This document shows, one piece after another, positions 20,697 to 30,469 of a DNA stretch of 64,000 nt. Position numbers and translations under genes: made by a program. Origin of the DNA: Rhodospirillaceae bacterium (lineage in GTDB: Bacteria > Pseudomonadota > Alphaproteobacteria > UBA8366 > Aestuariispiraceae); contig PAQY01000022.1 in assembly GCA_002709955.1 (NCBI GenBank), positions 124,001 through 188,000 of the forward strand, in the 5' to 3' direction. The notes under the pieces are model-generated. The model worked only from the letters and a program-made list of their open reading frames with translations. It did not search any database and was not told the DNA's origin. Position 1 is the stretch's first letter, and every line of letters starts with the position of its first letter.

Positions 20697-22898
20697 TTAG
20701 ATTTTCGGCTCTTCTACGTATACATCTCGATCTTCTTTACTATCATTATTTTCATCTTTTTCGCTATCGGACAATGGCATTGAGAGCGCCAAGCTAGCAT
20801 CAAGCTTTTTTTGATCGAAATCTCGGCGAAGTATAATTGGCCTTTCAGCTTTGATTGCCTTTCCGTATGCGAGAAACTCGAACCGGCCAAGATTTGGAAT
20901 CAAACGCGTGTGTTGCGCGCTGTAAACGCTCTCAAGGAAAGTTAAGCTGGTCTGATCAATTAGGCTATGGGTCAAGAATGTATTGCATTGTGACAGTATT
21001 GTTTTGCTTACAAGAGCGGTGCGCTGACTTATTACCATTAAACCCACCCCATATTTTCGACCCTGTAGGGCAATCTGCCCAATTCTACTGACAACATACT
21101 GCGTATCCGCATCAAATCCTGACCCAAATACTTCCGGTATAATTGTATGGGCCTCTTCCAGAACTATCAATACTTTTCGAGCTCTCCTGTTTGCGCGTGC
21201 CCATTCCATTATGCTTGAGAGGTATAATTCCGTAAGTCGAAGAGACGCCTTCGTGTTTGTAATGTCAGGTAGTTCAAATATTGCTAAGAATTCTGATTTA
21301 CTTTTTAAGAAGGTGTTTATTTGTTCTCTCGTTGATTCACGCAGAATATCGAGTCCCTCCTTAAGAATTTTCTTCTCCTCTGGGGCACCGTATTTACCTG
21401 TTTCGACATCAAACAATTTTGCTTCTAGTGTTGTGGCTTCTTCTTTGGTTGGGGCGGGATAGCATGGATTCAACTCGTTAAGTCGATGCTTGTAGTCACC
21501 AGTGAAATCTACACAAAATACTTTCACTCCATTCTTTACAGCTTCCCGAACAATATCGAGCGCTAATTCGGTCTTTCCTGTTCCCGTTACTCCAAGAACA
21601 GCGGAGTGGTATTCCACTAACTCATCGATGTTTGCTATGGCTTCGATATTTGTCGAAGGCACTTTCCCTATCGCGAACTCTCTGGCAGTTTGGTGCGGCT
21701 TTTGAAATGTACGACTCTCTGCAGAGAAAATTGGAATGTTCATACTTGGCAACCAAGCGTACTTCGTAAAGCCATCTTTAGCAGAATAAACACCAAGCTG
21801 AGATGCCCGCACCACATGCGTTCCGCGCGGATTTTGATCGAAACTTTCTTCGAATGTTTCTGCTCCAATAATTTGATAGAAAACATCTACGTTGGATAAT
21901 CTTACAAAGACAACATCTCCCTCTTTGATTTCCGCGTTAGCGGCAATTTCAAAGGCGATTACTCCAATGTTGGAATTTTCTACAACAAACCCCACTAAAC
22001 GAGAACTTACCGATCCACTTAGATTTGCCAAAAACTCGGCGGTTTTCTTATCATCGTGGCTACGGCACACAGAGCCAGCGGGCAATGAGATCATCTCTTG
22101 TGCTTCAGCAACGCAAAGCCCGGTACCAACAACTTCAATCCCTTGAATTTGTGAGAAGAGAGATACTGCATATCGCTGACTCCCGTCTGGCATGCTGGCG
22201 GTGAAGAGACAATTTGGTTTCCACGCATTAGCCGAGGAAAGTTTCACGCGAATAATATTTGGGTGGTCTACTCGGCTGATAACACCAACCGTTGGCATTT
22301 GTTTTTCACTCTTGCTACCGTCGTTTAACTGCCGAACTGCAGACACAATGCGCTCGATTGGCTTAGCGATCATTATGGTCAACCAGAAAAGGAGTAACCA
22401 TGCCATCGCTGCAAATGAGGCTTGGTATGCGACGATGATACTGATCACCGCAGGGAGAGAAAAAAGGATCTCACCGCAACCAAATGTGTTTGTTAGCTTG
22501 AAGGCAAACCGCCCTATTGATGACCTCTGGTCTTTGTCATGAAGAAACAAAGCCACAATGGCTAAAAATACTACTAAGACTGTGTATGCAGCTCCCCAGC
22601 CCTTGATTTGCTCCAGCTCCGCTGCAAACTGCGCCTGTGTTCCAATATCCATCGTAGTAAGGAGTAAGAGGGAAGTTATACCTGAGGCAACAACATCCCT
22701 TGGCGGTAAAAACCATGGAGCAGAAAACAAGCTTAGAAACCAATATGGTATAGCGCATAGTATCCAAACAGATTCCGCTGCACCCGTTGGCAACCAAACT
22801 CCTGTTACAGTCACGAAGAGCGCATATGCGACAGCCGAATTCACAAAAAGTGTTAGTGCTCGCTCACGTATTGAAGGGAAATTTTTCATGAATTCCAC
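20697..22898 (-). CDS. Membrane-anchored HerA/FtsK-superfamily ATPase (DUF87-like)
   Basis: 733 aa; N-terminal hydrophobic TM block; Walker A VLGVTGTGKTELALDIVREAV; FCVDFTGDYKHRL; Walker B VLIVLEEAHTIIPE; RIGQIALQGRKYGVGLMVISQRTALVSKTILSQCNTFLTHSLIDQTSL. Confidence 0.88.
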   Translation of the reverse strand: MEFMKNFPSIRERALTLFVNSAVAYALFVTVTGVWLPTGAAESVWILCAIPYWFLSLFSAPWFLPPRDVVASGITSLLLLTTMDIGTQAQFAAELEQIKGWGAAYTVLVVFLAIVALFLHDKDQRSSIGRFAFKLTNTFGCGEILFSLPAVISIIVAYQASFAAMAWLLLFWLTIMIAKPIERIVSAVRQLNDGSKSEKQMPTVGVISRVDHPNIIRVKLSSANAWKPNCLFTASMPDGSQRYAVSLFSQIQGIEVVGTGLCVAEAQEMISLPAGSVCRSHDDKKTAEFLANLSGSVSSRLVGFVVENSNIGVIAFEIAANAEIKEGDVVFVRLSNVDVFYQIIGAETFEESFDQNPRGTHVVRASQLGVYSAKDGFTKYAWLPSMNIPIFSAESRTFQKPHQTAREFAIGKVPSTNIEAIANIDELVEYHSAVLGVTGTGKTELALDIVREAVKNGVKVFCVDFTGDYKHRLNELNPCYPAPTKEEATTLEAKLFDVETGKYGAPEEKKILKEGLDILRESTREQINTFLKSKSEFLAIFELPDITNTKASLRLTELYLSSIMEWARANRRARKVLIVLEEAHTIIPEVFGSGFDADTQYVVSRIGQIALQGRKYGVGLMVISQRTALVSKTILSQCNTFLTHSLIDQTSLTFLESVYSAQHTRLIPNLGRFEFLAYGKAIKAERPIILRRDFDQKKLDASLALSMPLSDSEKDENNDSKEDRDVYVEEPKI

Positions 22899-23166
22899 CT
22901 CACTCCTAATTAACAGTTTATTCTAATAATATTCCAAGACTGCACGACTTATTACGCTTTGAAAACTGGCTGTTTGGGCCTCAGGCAAAAATGTGAGAAA
23001 TAATTTGGACAGAAACTTGAATGACTTTCGCATATTCATTGCCAACTTCTAATAAATCCATTGTCGTTCAAAAATTTATTTGACGATGGCCAACTCTTTC
23101 CTTGACCCAATGCACCATACTCTGCCCCTTAATCCTCCCTTGACCACCACATCACATTCCATTATT

Positions 23167-23186
23167 GAATTCTGAATTCAGAATTC
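23167..23186. promoter_or_regulatory. Perfect 20 bp palindrome upstream of GntR gene (putative operator)
   Basis: gaattctgaattcagaattc equals its reverse complement; ends ~15 bp before Met at 23201. Confidence 0.5.
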
Positions 23187-23200
23187 TAAATGTGGACAAG

Positions 23201-23923
23201 ATGAAACCATTGACGCAGACAGTTGGGCTTACGGAACGGGTGTATTCCGCGATTCTGGATGAGATTCTGGACGGGCGGTTGCCGACTGGGGCGCATTTGA
23301 TTCAGGAGCAATTGGCCGCTGATTTGGGCGTGTCGCGCCAGCCGGTGCAGCAGGCCATGGCGCTGTTGAAGGCCGACGGGTTGGTGGAGGAGATCGGGAC
23401 GCGCGGGCTGAAGGTGGCGGCGCTGGATCTGGGGCGCATGAACAACCATTATGACATCCGCGCCGTGCTGGATGCCTATGCCGCGCGATCATCGGCGCAA
23501 CGGGTGCGGGATCACCAGACCAGCCGGCACGTGGTCCAGGACAAGCTGAACCGCATTCTGACAGCGGGACGCGATGCGGTGCGTGCGGCATCGTTCAGTG
23601 ACCAGATCCGACAGGATGAGGCCTTTCATACCTGCCTGTATGCCTTTTCAGGCAATGCCGTTCTGGCAGAGTCTGCCGAGCCGCATTGGCGGTTTTTGCG
23701 CCGTGTCATGGCCGATGTTTTGCGCCATGCCGAACCACCGCCCGAAATCTGGGACCAGCATACACAAATTGCAGAGGCCGTCATCGCGGGTGACCCGGAC
23801 CGGGCCCATTCCCTGGCACAGTCCCATATCGATACGGCCGCGCGTAAGCTGTCCCGGGCGGCGGCGGAACATGCCGAACACACCAACGCCGAACACACCA
23901 ATGCTGTAGGGGTGCAATCATGA
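23201..23923 (+). CDS. GntR family transcriptional regulator (FCD type)
   Basis: TERVYSAILDEILDGRLPTGAHLIQEQLAADLGVSRQPVQQAMALLKADGLVEE wHTH; FCD-like DEAFHTCLYAFSGN; ORF track opens at TTG 23165. Confidence 0.9.
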   Translation: MKPLTQTVGLTERVYSAILDEILDGRLPTGAHLIQEQLAADLGVSRQPVQQAMALLKADGLVEEIGTRGLKVAALDLGRMNNHYDIRAVLDAYAARSSAQRVRDHQTSRHVVQDKLNRILTAGRDAVRAASFSDQIRQDEAFHTCLYAFSGNAVLAESAEPHWRFLRRVMADVLRHAEPPPEIWDQHTQIAEAVIAGDPDRAHSLAQSHIDTAARKLSRAAAEHAEHTNAEHTNAVGVQS

Positions 23924-25470
23924 CACCAATCCTGTTGACCACGGGTCAGATATTGAGCGCCCATGCCAGACTGCGCCCCACCGAGATCGGCGCACGGGAC
24001 ATGGAACGGTCGTTGAGTTATCAGGAATGGAATGCGCGGGCCTGCCGTTTGGCAAATGCCCTGATCGGCCTGGGCCTAGCAAAAGGTGACCGGGTCGCCG
24101 TGCTGGCCTATAACCGTCTGGAATGGGCGGAAATCTATACCGCGACGGCCAAGGCTGGATTGATCCCCGTGCCGATTAACTTCCGACTGACCGGGACAGA
24201 GGCCGCCTTTATCATCAATGACAGTGGCGCTGCAGCTGTCATCGTCGAAGACGCATTACTGCCAACACTGGACGCGGCACGGGCGGATATCCACATCCCG
24301 GAGGATCGGTTCATCCTGATTGGCGGGACCCCGCGCGCTGGGTATCGCGGCTATGAAGATCTGTTATCTGCGGCCAGCGACACGGAACCAAAGGCGATGG
24401 TGCTGCCCGATGACCCCTGGTGCCTGATGTACACATCGGGCACGACGGGCAATCCGAAAGGGGCGATCCGCAGCCATCGGGGCATGGCGATGTTGGCCCT
24501 GATGACCGATATTGAATTCCATCTGCACCGCCAGGATGATGCCCTGTTGGTCATGCCGATGTGCCATGCGAATTCTCTGAACTTTTTTACCGCATTCCTG
24601 TATTGCGGTGGGAGGATTACGATATTCTCCCGCCCCAGCTTTGATCCTGAACTGTGCCTGAAGGCGCTGGGCCAGGCGACATTCTCCTCTCTGGTGCCAA
24701 CGCATTATGCAATGATGCTGGATATCCCGTCTGGGAAGCGTGGCAACACCACAAATGTCGAAAAATTGCTGATTTCCTCTGCGCCGTCTTTCGCGGAGAC
24801 GAAAAGACGGATCATGGAGATGTTTCCCAATTCCGGCCTTTTTGAGTTATACGGATCAACGGAATCCGGATGGGTCACCATGCTGCACCCCCATGAGCAA
24901 TTTGATCATCTGGGAACGGTCGGGCGGGAAGTTGTCGGGTCTGCGCCGATCCGGCTGTTGGATGATAACGGCCAGGACGTCCCGGATGGCGAAGCCGGGG
25001 AGCTTTTTAGCTGTAACCCCTATCAGTTCGATGGCTACTGGAATCTACCAGAGAAAACCGCAGAGGCTATGCGCGGCCCCTATCTGAGCGTTGGTGATGT
25101 CGCCATGCGCGATGAACAGGGTTTCATCCGCTTGCTGGATCGCAAGAAGAACATGATCATCTCCGGGGGTGAAAATGTTTATCCCTCAGAGGTTGAGCAG
25201 GCCCTGATCAAGCACCCTGATGTGCGTGATGTTGCGGTGTTTGGCATAGAGGACCCCAAATGGGGCGAACGTGTCGTCGCCGCCGTGGTTCTGGACAATG
25301 GCGCGACCCACACGGCAGAGACATTGATCGATTGGTCGCGGGGACATCTGGCCGGATTCAAACGACCGCGTGAGATCATCTTTTTGGCACCGGACCAAAT
25401 GCCCCGCAATGCGACGGGAAAAATCCTGCACCGCACCCTGCGCGAAATATTCAATAAAGGCCGCAGTTAA
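23920..25470 (+). CDS. AMP-dependent acyl-CoA synthetase/ligase
   Basis: [84 protein letters not shown]. Confidence 0.95.
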   Translation: MTPILLTTGQILSAHARLRPTEIGARDMERSLSYQEWNARACRLANALIGLGLAKGDRVAVLAYNRLEWAEIYTATAKAGLIPVPINFRLTGTEAAFIINDSGAAAVIVEDALLPTLDAARADIHIPEDRFILIGGTPRAGYRGYEDLLSAASDTEPKAMVLPDDPWCLMYTSGTTGNPKGAIRSHRGMAMLALMTDIEFHLHRQDDALLVMPMCHANSLNFFTAFLYCGGRITIFSRPSFDPELCLKALGQATFSSLVPTHYAMMLDIPSGKRGNTTNVEKLLISSAPSFAETKRRIMEMFPNSGLFELYGSTESGWVTMLHPHEQFDHLGTVGREVVGSAPIRLLDDNGQDVPDGEAGELFSCNPYQFDGYWNLPEKTAEAMRGPYLSVGDVAMRDEQGFIRLLDRKKNMIISGGENVYPSEVEQALIKHPDVRDVAVFGIEDPKWGERVVAAVVLDNGATHTAETLIDWSRGHLAGFKRPREIIFLAPDQMPRNATGKILHRTLREIFNKGRS

Positions 25471-25489
25471 CGCGGTGGGAGGAACTATC

Positions 25490-27238
25490 ATGAAAAACCC
25501 TGATCCAAAAATACAGGAAGACCTGAATACCGACCGACACAGTGTCGCCGCCTGGATCGCAAAATCGCTGGTGCGCCGGGGTGTGACCCGTGTGTTTGGA
25601 TTGCAAGGCGGTCACATCCAGCCGATCTGGGATTTTTTGGCACAGGATGGCGTGCAGATCGTCGATGTCCGGGACGAAGGGGCTGCGGTTCACATGGCCC
25701 ATGCCCATGCTGAACTGACCGGCGAACTGGGTGTATGCCTTGCGACCGCAGGCCCGGGGGTCACAAACTGTGTTTCCGGCATAGCCAATGCCCATCTGGC
25801 GCGGGTCCCGGTGCTGCTGATCGGGGGCTGTCCACCCCGTCCACAAACCAATATGGGCCCGCTGCAGGATATCCCCCATGTCGATATCATGGCCCCGGTC
25901 GCGCGCTACTCCCGGACCGCGCGGGTGCCTGAACAGGCCTTGCGGGAATTGGATGAAGCCATCGCCCGCGCCATGGGTGATATGGGGGAGGCCGGGCCTG
26001 CCTATATTGAATTTCCAACGGATGTGCTGCGCGTGTCTGTCCCACCGGCTTTGGTGCTGGAGGATTGGCTGGCCCCCAAACCCCGCCGACGGATCGCCCC
26101 AGACCGGACCGCGATTGAAGACGCCGTTGCGGCCATTCGCGCCGCCCGTCGCCCGCTGGTTGTCAGTGGCCGGGGGGCCGTGGGGGCAAATGCCGCCCTG
26201 ATACATTTCCTGGATGCGTCCGGTGCGCTGTATCTGGACACCCAGGAAAGCCGTGGACTGGTGCCAACCGATCACCCTTCCGTCGTTGGGGCGGTCCGTG
26301 CCGCGGCGATGGGCCAGACGGATCTGGTGATCACCCTGGGCCGCAAGCTGGACTATCAGCTTGGCTTTGGGTCGCCAGCGGTTTTCCCGGACGCCCGATT
26401 CCTGCGCATTGCCGCCACACCAGGGGAATTGATCGATAATCGACGGGGTACGCCCGAAATCCTGGCATCTGTTGATCTGGCATTGCAGGCCATCACCGAT
26501 GCGCTGGGAAATGATCCAGGGGATAGAGACAATGTATGGCTGTCAGGTTTGCAGGCAAAACATCGCGAACGGATTTCCAAAGGGGCGGCCACACCAGCGC
26601 CTAAAACCGGATCTGATGGAAAGATCCACCCGATGGCAATTTTCGAAGCCATCCGGGAATGTGCCGATCCAAGCTACATTGCCGTCGCCGATGGCGGCGA
26701 TTTTCTGAGCTTCGCGCGTGTCGGTCTGGAGGCGAAGACATATCTGGATGCCGGTGTTTTTGGTTGCCTTGGCGTCGGTGCCCCTTTTGCCAATGCGGCG
26801 GCCCTGGCCTGTCCGGATCGTCAGGTGATTTGTGTCAGTGGCGACGGGGCCTTTGGCATCAATGCAATAGAAATCGATACCGCCGTCCGTCATAACTGCA
26901 AGGCCGTTTTTATTATCTCTAACAATGCTGCCTGGAACATTGAACGGTTTGATCAGGACAATAATTATGGGGGCCGCGTGGTCGGGACAACGCTGCGCCA
27001 TTCTGATTATGCTGGAATGGCCCGCGCGCTGGGTGCATATGGGGAGCGTGTTGAGCATGCGGATAATTTGAAAGGTGCGATCGAGCGCGCGCTGGCAAAT
27101 GCGCCTGCCGTTGTGGATGTCGTAACGTCCCAGGATGCGATTTCTTCCGATGCCACCAAAGGGCTTGGCTTTGTGCCAACCTATCAGGCACTGGCGGCAT
27201 GGGACGACGCAGAAAGAAAGCGTCGGGGCGAGTCATAA
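25490..27238 (+). CDS. Thiamine pyrophosphate-dependent enzyme (acetolactate synthase-like)
   Basis: [59 protein letters not shown]-terminal [35 protein letters not shown]. Confidence 0.92.
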   Translation: MKNPDPKIQEDLNTDRHSVAAWIAKSLVRRGVTRVFGLQGGHIQPIWDFLAQDGVQIVDVRDEGAAVHMAHAHAELTGELGVCLATAGPGVTNCVSGIANAHLARVPVLLIGGCPPRPQTNMGPLQDIPHVDIMAPVARYSRTARVPEQALRELDEAIARAMGDMGEAGPAYIEFPTDVLRVSVPPALVLEDWLAPKPRRRIAPDRTAIEDAVAAIRAARRPLVVSGRGAVGANAALIHFLDASGALYLDTQESRGLVPTDHPSVVGAVRAAAMGQTDLVITLGRKLDYQLGFGSPAVFPDARFLRIAATPGELIDNRRGTPEILASVDLALQAITDALGNDPGDRDNVWLSGLQAKHRERISKGAATPAPKTGSDGKIHPMAIFEAIRECADPSYIAVADGGDFLSFARVGLEAKTYLDAGVFGCLGVGAPFANAAALACPDRQVICVSGDGAFGINAIEIDTAVRHNCKAVFIISNNAAWNIERFDQDNNYGGRVVGTTLRHSDYAGMARALGAYGERVEHADNLKGAIERALANAPAVVDVVTSQDAISSDATKGLGFVPTYQALAAWDDAERKRRGES

Positions 27239-27267
27239 AGTGTTGGTTTTGAGATAAAGGATATAGT

Positions 27268-28386
27268 GTGACATTTGCGGTCAGCATTGGATCGAACATT
27301 CGGAAATCCCCCTATTTTGACGCAACTGTCGCGGATGGGGTGCGCAGTTTTTCCGTCTATAATCATATGTATATCCCTGGCAATTTCGGGGACCCTGATG
27401 CCGAATATGACCGGCTGATCCATGGGGTCTGTATGTGGGATGTCGCCGCCCAGCGGCAGGTTGAAATACAGGGCCCCCAGGCCGGAGAATTGGCGCAGTA
27501 TCTGACCACCCGCGATCTTTCTAAAACCACGATTGGTCAGGGACGTTATGTCCCGGTCTGTGACCATGACGGTATTCTGATCAATGATCCGGTCTTGTTG
27601 AAACTGTCTGAAGATCGCTACTGGATGTCGATTGCCGATAGTGACATCCAGCTATGGGCCAAGGCAATCGCCCGGGAACGGGGACTGAATGCTGCGGTTT
27701 TTGAGCCGGATGTTTCCCCATTGGCCATTCAAGGCCCCAAGGCACTGAACGTCGTCCGCGATCTGTTTGGCGATTGGGTGGCAGACCTGCGCTATTTCAT
27801 GTTCCGGGAGACCCATCTGATGGGCATTCCTCTGGTCCTTGCCCGCTCCGGCTGGTCAAAACAGGGCGGGTTTGAGCTGTATCTGATGGATCAAACGCGC
27901 GGTGCGGATTTGTGGGCGATTGTTAAATCGGCCGGTCAGCCGCATGGTATTGGTCCCGGTGCCCCAAATGATGCTGAACGGATTGAAAGCGGGCAGTTGT
28001 CCTTTGGTGCGGATTGCCGATTTCAGACCTATCCCGCCAATCCATTCGAAGTGGGACTGGGGGCCCTTGTCAGCACTGACTCTGGGATTGATTTCGTCGG
28101 TCGCGATGCTTTGATAAAAATTCAGAAGGACGGCATCAAGCGTCACCGGGTGGGTATCATCATCGACGGCGACACCATCACCCAGAACCAGCACCCGATC
28201 ACACTGTTCCAAAACGAAACGCCCATTGGCTATGCCAGTGAGGTTATTTATTCTCCTCGTTTGCAAAAGAATATCGGGATCGCACTGGTCGATATCCGCA
28301 TCACACCAGAATCGAAGGACCTGTCGATCTCGATTGATGGGGATCATCGTAAATTAAGCACGACGCCCCTGCCCTTCATCTCATAA
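27268..28386 (+). CDS. GcvT-fold methyltransferase, DmdA-like (DMSP demethylase-related)
   Basis: IRKSPYFDATVADGVRSFSVYNHMYIPGNFGDPDAEYDRLIHGVCMWDVAAQRQVEIQGP...GQGRYVPVCDHDGILINDPVLLKLSEDRYWMSIADSDI resembles recalled DmdA sequences. Confidence 0.75.
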   Translation: MTFAVSIGSNIRKSPYFDATVADGVRSFSVYNHMYIPGNFGDPDAEYDRLIHGVCMWDVAAQRQVEIQGPQAGELAQYLTTRDLSKTTIGQGRYVPVCDHDGILINDPVLLKLSEDRYWMSIADSDIQLWAKAIARERGLNAAVFEPDVSPLAIQGPKALNVVRDLFGDWVADLRYFMFRETHLMGIPLVLARSGWSKQGGFELYLMDQTRGADLWAIVKSAGQPHGIGPGAPNDAERIESGQLSFGADCRFQTYPANPFEVGLGALVSTDSGIDFVGRDALIKIQKDGIKRHRVGIIIDGDTITQNQHPITLFQNETPIGYASEVIYSPRLQKNIGIALVDIRITPESKDLSISIDGDHRKLSTTPLPFIS

Positions 28387-28391
28387 AGGGA

Positions 28392-29183
28392 TTAAAAGCT
28401 GAACAATCTTGCCATCTTCCAGGATTTCTTTTCCCCTGAAAGTATCTCCGGCACGCCGATATAACTGCCGTCCAGGAATAGATTGAAATAGGCGGGGAAG
28501 ACGCCACTAGTTATTGTTGCCTTGATAGAAAGCGGGTTCAGATCGGTTTCGAAGTCTGACTTTTTTGCACGCAGGGCATCAATCAAAGACATTGGATCTG
28601 AACAGAAATCATAGAAATACGATATTTTGGTCGTGATGCTGAGATCGCCCTTCTCATAAAACAGCATCGGCAGGTCGACCGGCAGGGAATAGACCAGACC
28701 AGTATCAGCCTCAAATACCAGGCGAAATGAAAGGCCCTGTTGGATCGCCTTGCGCAACGCTTCAAGGTTATTGCGGTCGTCGGAATCCCAGACTTTTTGA
28801 AGCGGGTCCCTCACAACAAACTTGAATTCGCTATATTGACGTAAACTACATAGGGTCAGTTGCTGGGTCTGATCCCGCAAGGCAGTTTCGAAAAACTTAC
28901 GCGCGGCTGAAAAATAGAGCGGTGCGCTGTTCGTATAGCCAAAATGAAGCGGGTCAGAGATACCCTTTTGCGTTTGGTACAGAAGGTGTTCCCCATCGGT
29001 CAATCCCCAGAACTTGTCCCCCAATAAACATAACCGACTTAGACTATAGCATTCCTCATATCGGGGCAGAGGGTTTATGTAATGGGCGGCGAGAGAATCA
29101 TCAGGCACCATAACCGCAACAACCTGCCCGCCATCCAGAATTTTCTGTCGGGCATTGTCCAGACTGTAATCAAAAACCGACAT
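28392..29183 (-). CDS. Hypothetical protein (263 aa)
   Basis: ORF of 792 nt, no family recognised; convergent with the DmdA-like gene with a ~5 bp gap. Confidence 0.6.
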   Translation of the reverse strand: MSVFDYSLDNARQKILDGGQVVAVMVPDDSLAAHYINPLPRYEECYSLSRLCLLGDKFWGLTDGEHLLYQTQKGISDPLHFGYTNSAPLYFSAARKFFETALRDQTQQLTLCSLRQYSEFKFVVRDPLQKVWDSDDRNNLEALRKAIQQGLSFRLVFEADTGLVYSLPVDLPMLFYEKGDLSITTKISYFYDFCSDPMSLIDALRAKKSDFETDLNPLSIKATITSGVFPAYFNLFLDGSYIGVPEILSGEKKSWKMARLFSF

Positions 29184-29240
29184 AAACTCACTTTCACTCA
29201 GGATTGCCGGTCAGATATTACCGTAACCGATATCTGACCC

Positions 29241-29504
29241 TAGTGTGGTGCGCGGTTATTTGGGATCGACCAGGACGCTGTTTGCGGCGCTCCGGTTAGG
29301 AGCGTTTCGCGAAACGATGCGGGGCATCGCAAGCGGAAGGCGACGCGGCCCGGAGCGCCGCAAACAGCGCCTTTGGTCCCTTTATCGGCCTGTCGGCTAG
29401 AAGAGAGCGTGCAGGCGATGTGGTTCATCGTCAAGGGCTCTCGACGCCGTCCGACGGGCCGATAAAGGGATCCTGGTGAGTCCAAATAACCGCGCACCAC
29501 ACTA
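29241..29504. mobile_element. MITE-like inverted-repeat element, copy 1
   Basis: 23 bp perfect TIRs tagtgtggtgcgcggttatttgg/ccaaataaccgcgcaccacacta; internal 20 bp perfect hairpin (29276-29295/29350-29369); inner 13 bp IR ccctttatcggcc/ggccgataaaggg around a 66 bp core. Confidence 0.85.
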
Positions 29505-29543
29505 AAGGAGCGGCGATGTCTGTCCAACCCTTAAACCTAATGA

Positions 29544-30344
29544 TCATGCCGTTTCACCGCGTGTCAGTTCCTGCAAACCTTTCAGGTCCCCTGAGTCCAA
29601 AGGAAGCTCAAATGCGCAACTGACAAGATCACCACGATGGAGACTGCGCCCCGTCAGGAGAATAGCGCCCTTTGGGTCCAGATAGGTCATTGCCCGTTCT
29701 AGCACCGGAGCCCCCTGTTGAATGCTGAGATTCAGTGCCAGGTCTTTATCGGCCAACAGGGCGCTCATTTGCCATTTTGCACGGGCCAGCGGTACCGCGC
29801 GCCGCAACCGGGCAATGATGGATTGTGCGGCATTATCGGCGGTAAAACCCGCCTGGTCGGCAATGACGGCGGGCATGATACGCTCGTCCAGGGCCAGTGG
29901 CAGGCCATTAGCGGATCGCAACCGGCGGATATGAACCACCGTCTCGCCCAATTGCGGCCCGAAAAGTTTCCGCTCACGCTCCGTCATCGCGCGGCGGTCA
30001 AAGCTTAAAACCCGCGTTGTCTGGCTGTGCCCGGCGGCGGCATATTGCTGATCAATATCCAAGACAGGGTCTAATTGTTCAACAAAGGCGCGATCTGTCA
30101 CAAAGGTACCGCGCCCGCGATGCCGTTCCAGCAGGCCTGCTTCGACCAGATCATCAATCGCCTGGCGTACCGTCATCTTGCTGACTTTGAAACGCTGGGC
30201 CAGGGCCATATCGGTAGGAAACTGTGCCGCCGTATCCGGCCAGCTACGGATATCCGCCAGTAATGCCTGTCGAATCTGCAGGAACAAGGGAACTGGTGAA
30301 TTCCTGTCGATCTGGCTTACGCCATTAAATCCTGACACGCACAT
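29544..30344 (-). CDS. GntR family transcriptional regulator, HutC/UTRA type
   Basis: ALAQRFKVSKMTVRQAIDDLVEAGLLERHRGRGTFV; C-terminal UTRA-like region. Confidence 0.92.
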   Translation of the reverse strand: MCVSGFNGVSQIDRNSPVPLFLQIRQALLADIRSWPDTAAQFPTDMALAQRFKVSKMTVRQAIDDLVEAGLLERHRGRGTFVTDRAFVEQLDPVLDIDQQYAAAGHSQTTRVLSFDRRAMTERERKLFGPQLGETVVHIRRLRSANGLPLALDERIMPAVIADQAGFTADNAAQSIIARLRRAVPLARAKWQMSALLADKDLALNLSIQQGAPVLERAMTYLDPKGAILLTGRSLHRGDLVSCAFELPLDSGDLKGLQELTRGETA

Positions 30345-30388
30345 TTTCTCCTGAAATGTATGACCTTAAAGAATCCCTCTAGACGAAT

Positions 30389-30403
30389 TAGTCTATAAGA
30401 CTA
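30389..30403. promoter_or_regulatory. Putative GntR/HutC operator between divergent genes
   Basis: Palindrome TAGTCT-ata-AGACTA in the divergent intergenic region; resembles HutC-type GTCTATA-GAC-like operators. Confidence 0.5.
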
Positions 30404-30469
30404 TACTAATTGATCAAAGGGCAATCCAGCCCTTTTCATGATCACTGTTTTGACACCGGGAGCCGTGCG

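Noticed and set aside
20697-22898. Type IV secretion VirB4/TraD coupling protein or FtsK
   Set aside because: No neighbouring conjugation or division genes, no FtsK gamma domain; sequence motifs fit HerA/DUF87 better, though this needs an HMM search
25451-26275. 274-aa - strand ORF
   Set aside because: Antisense to the TPP enzyme gene with clear motifs
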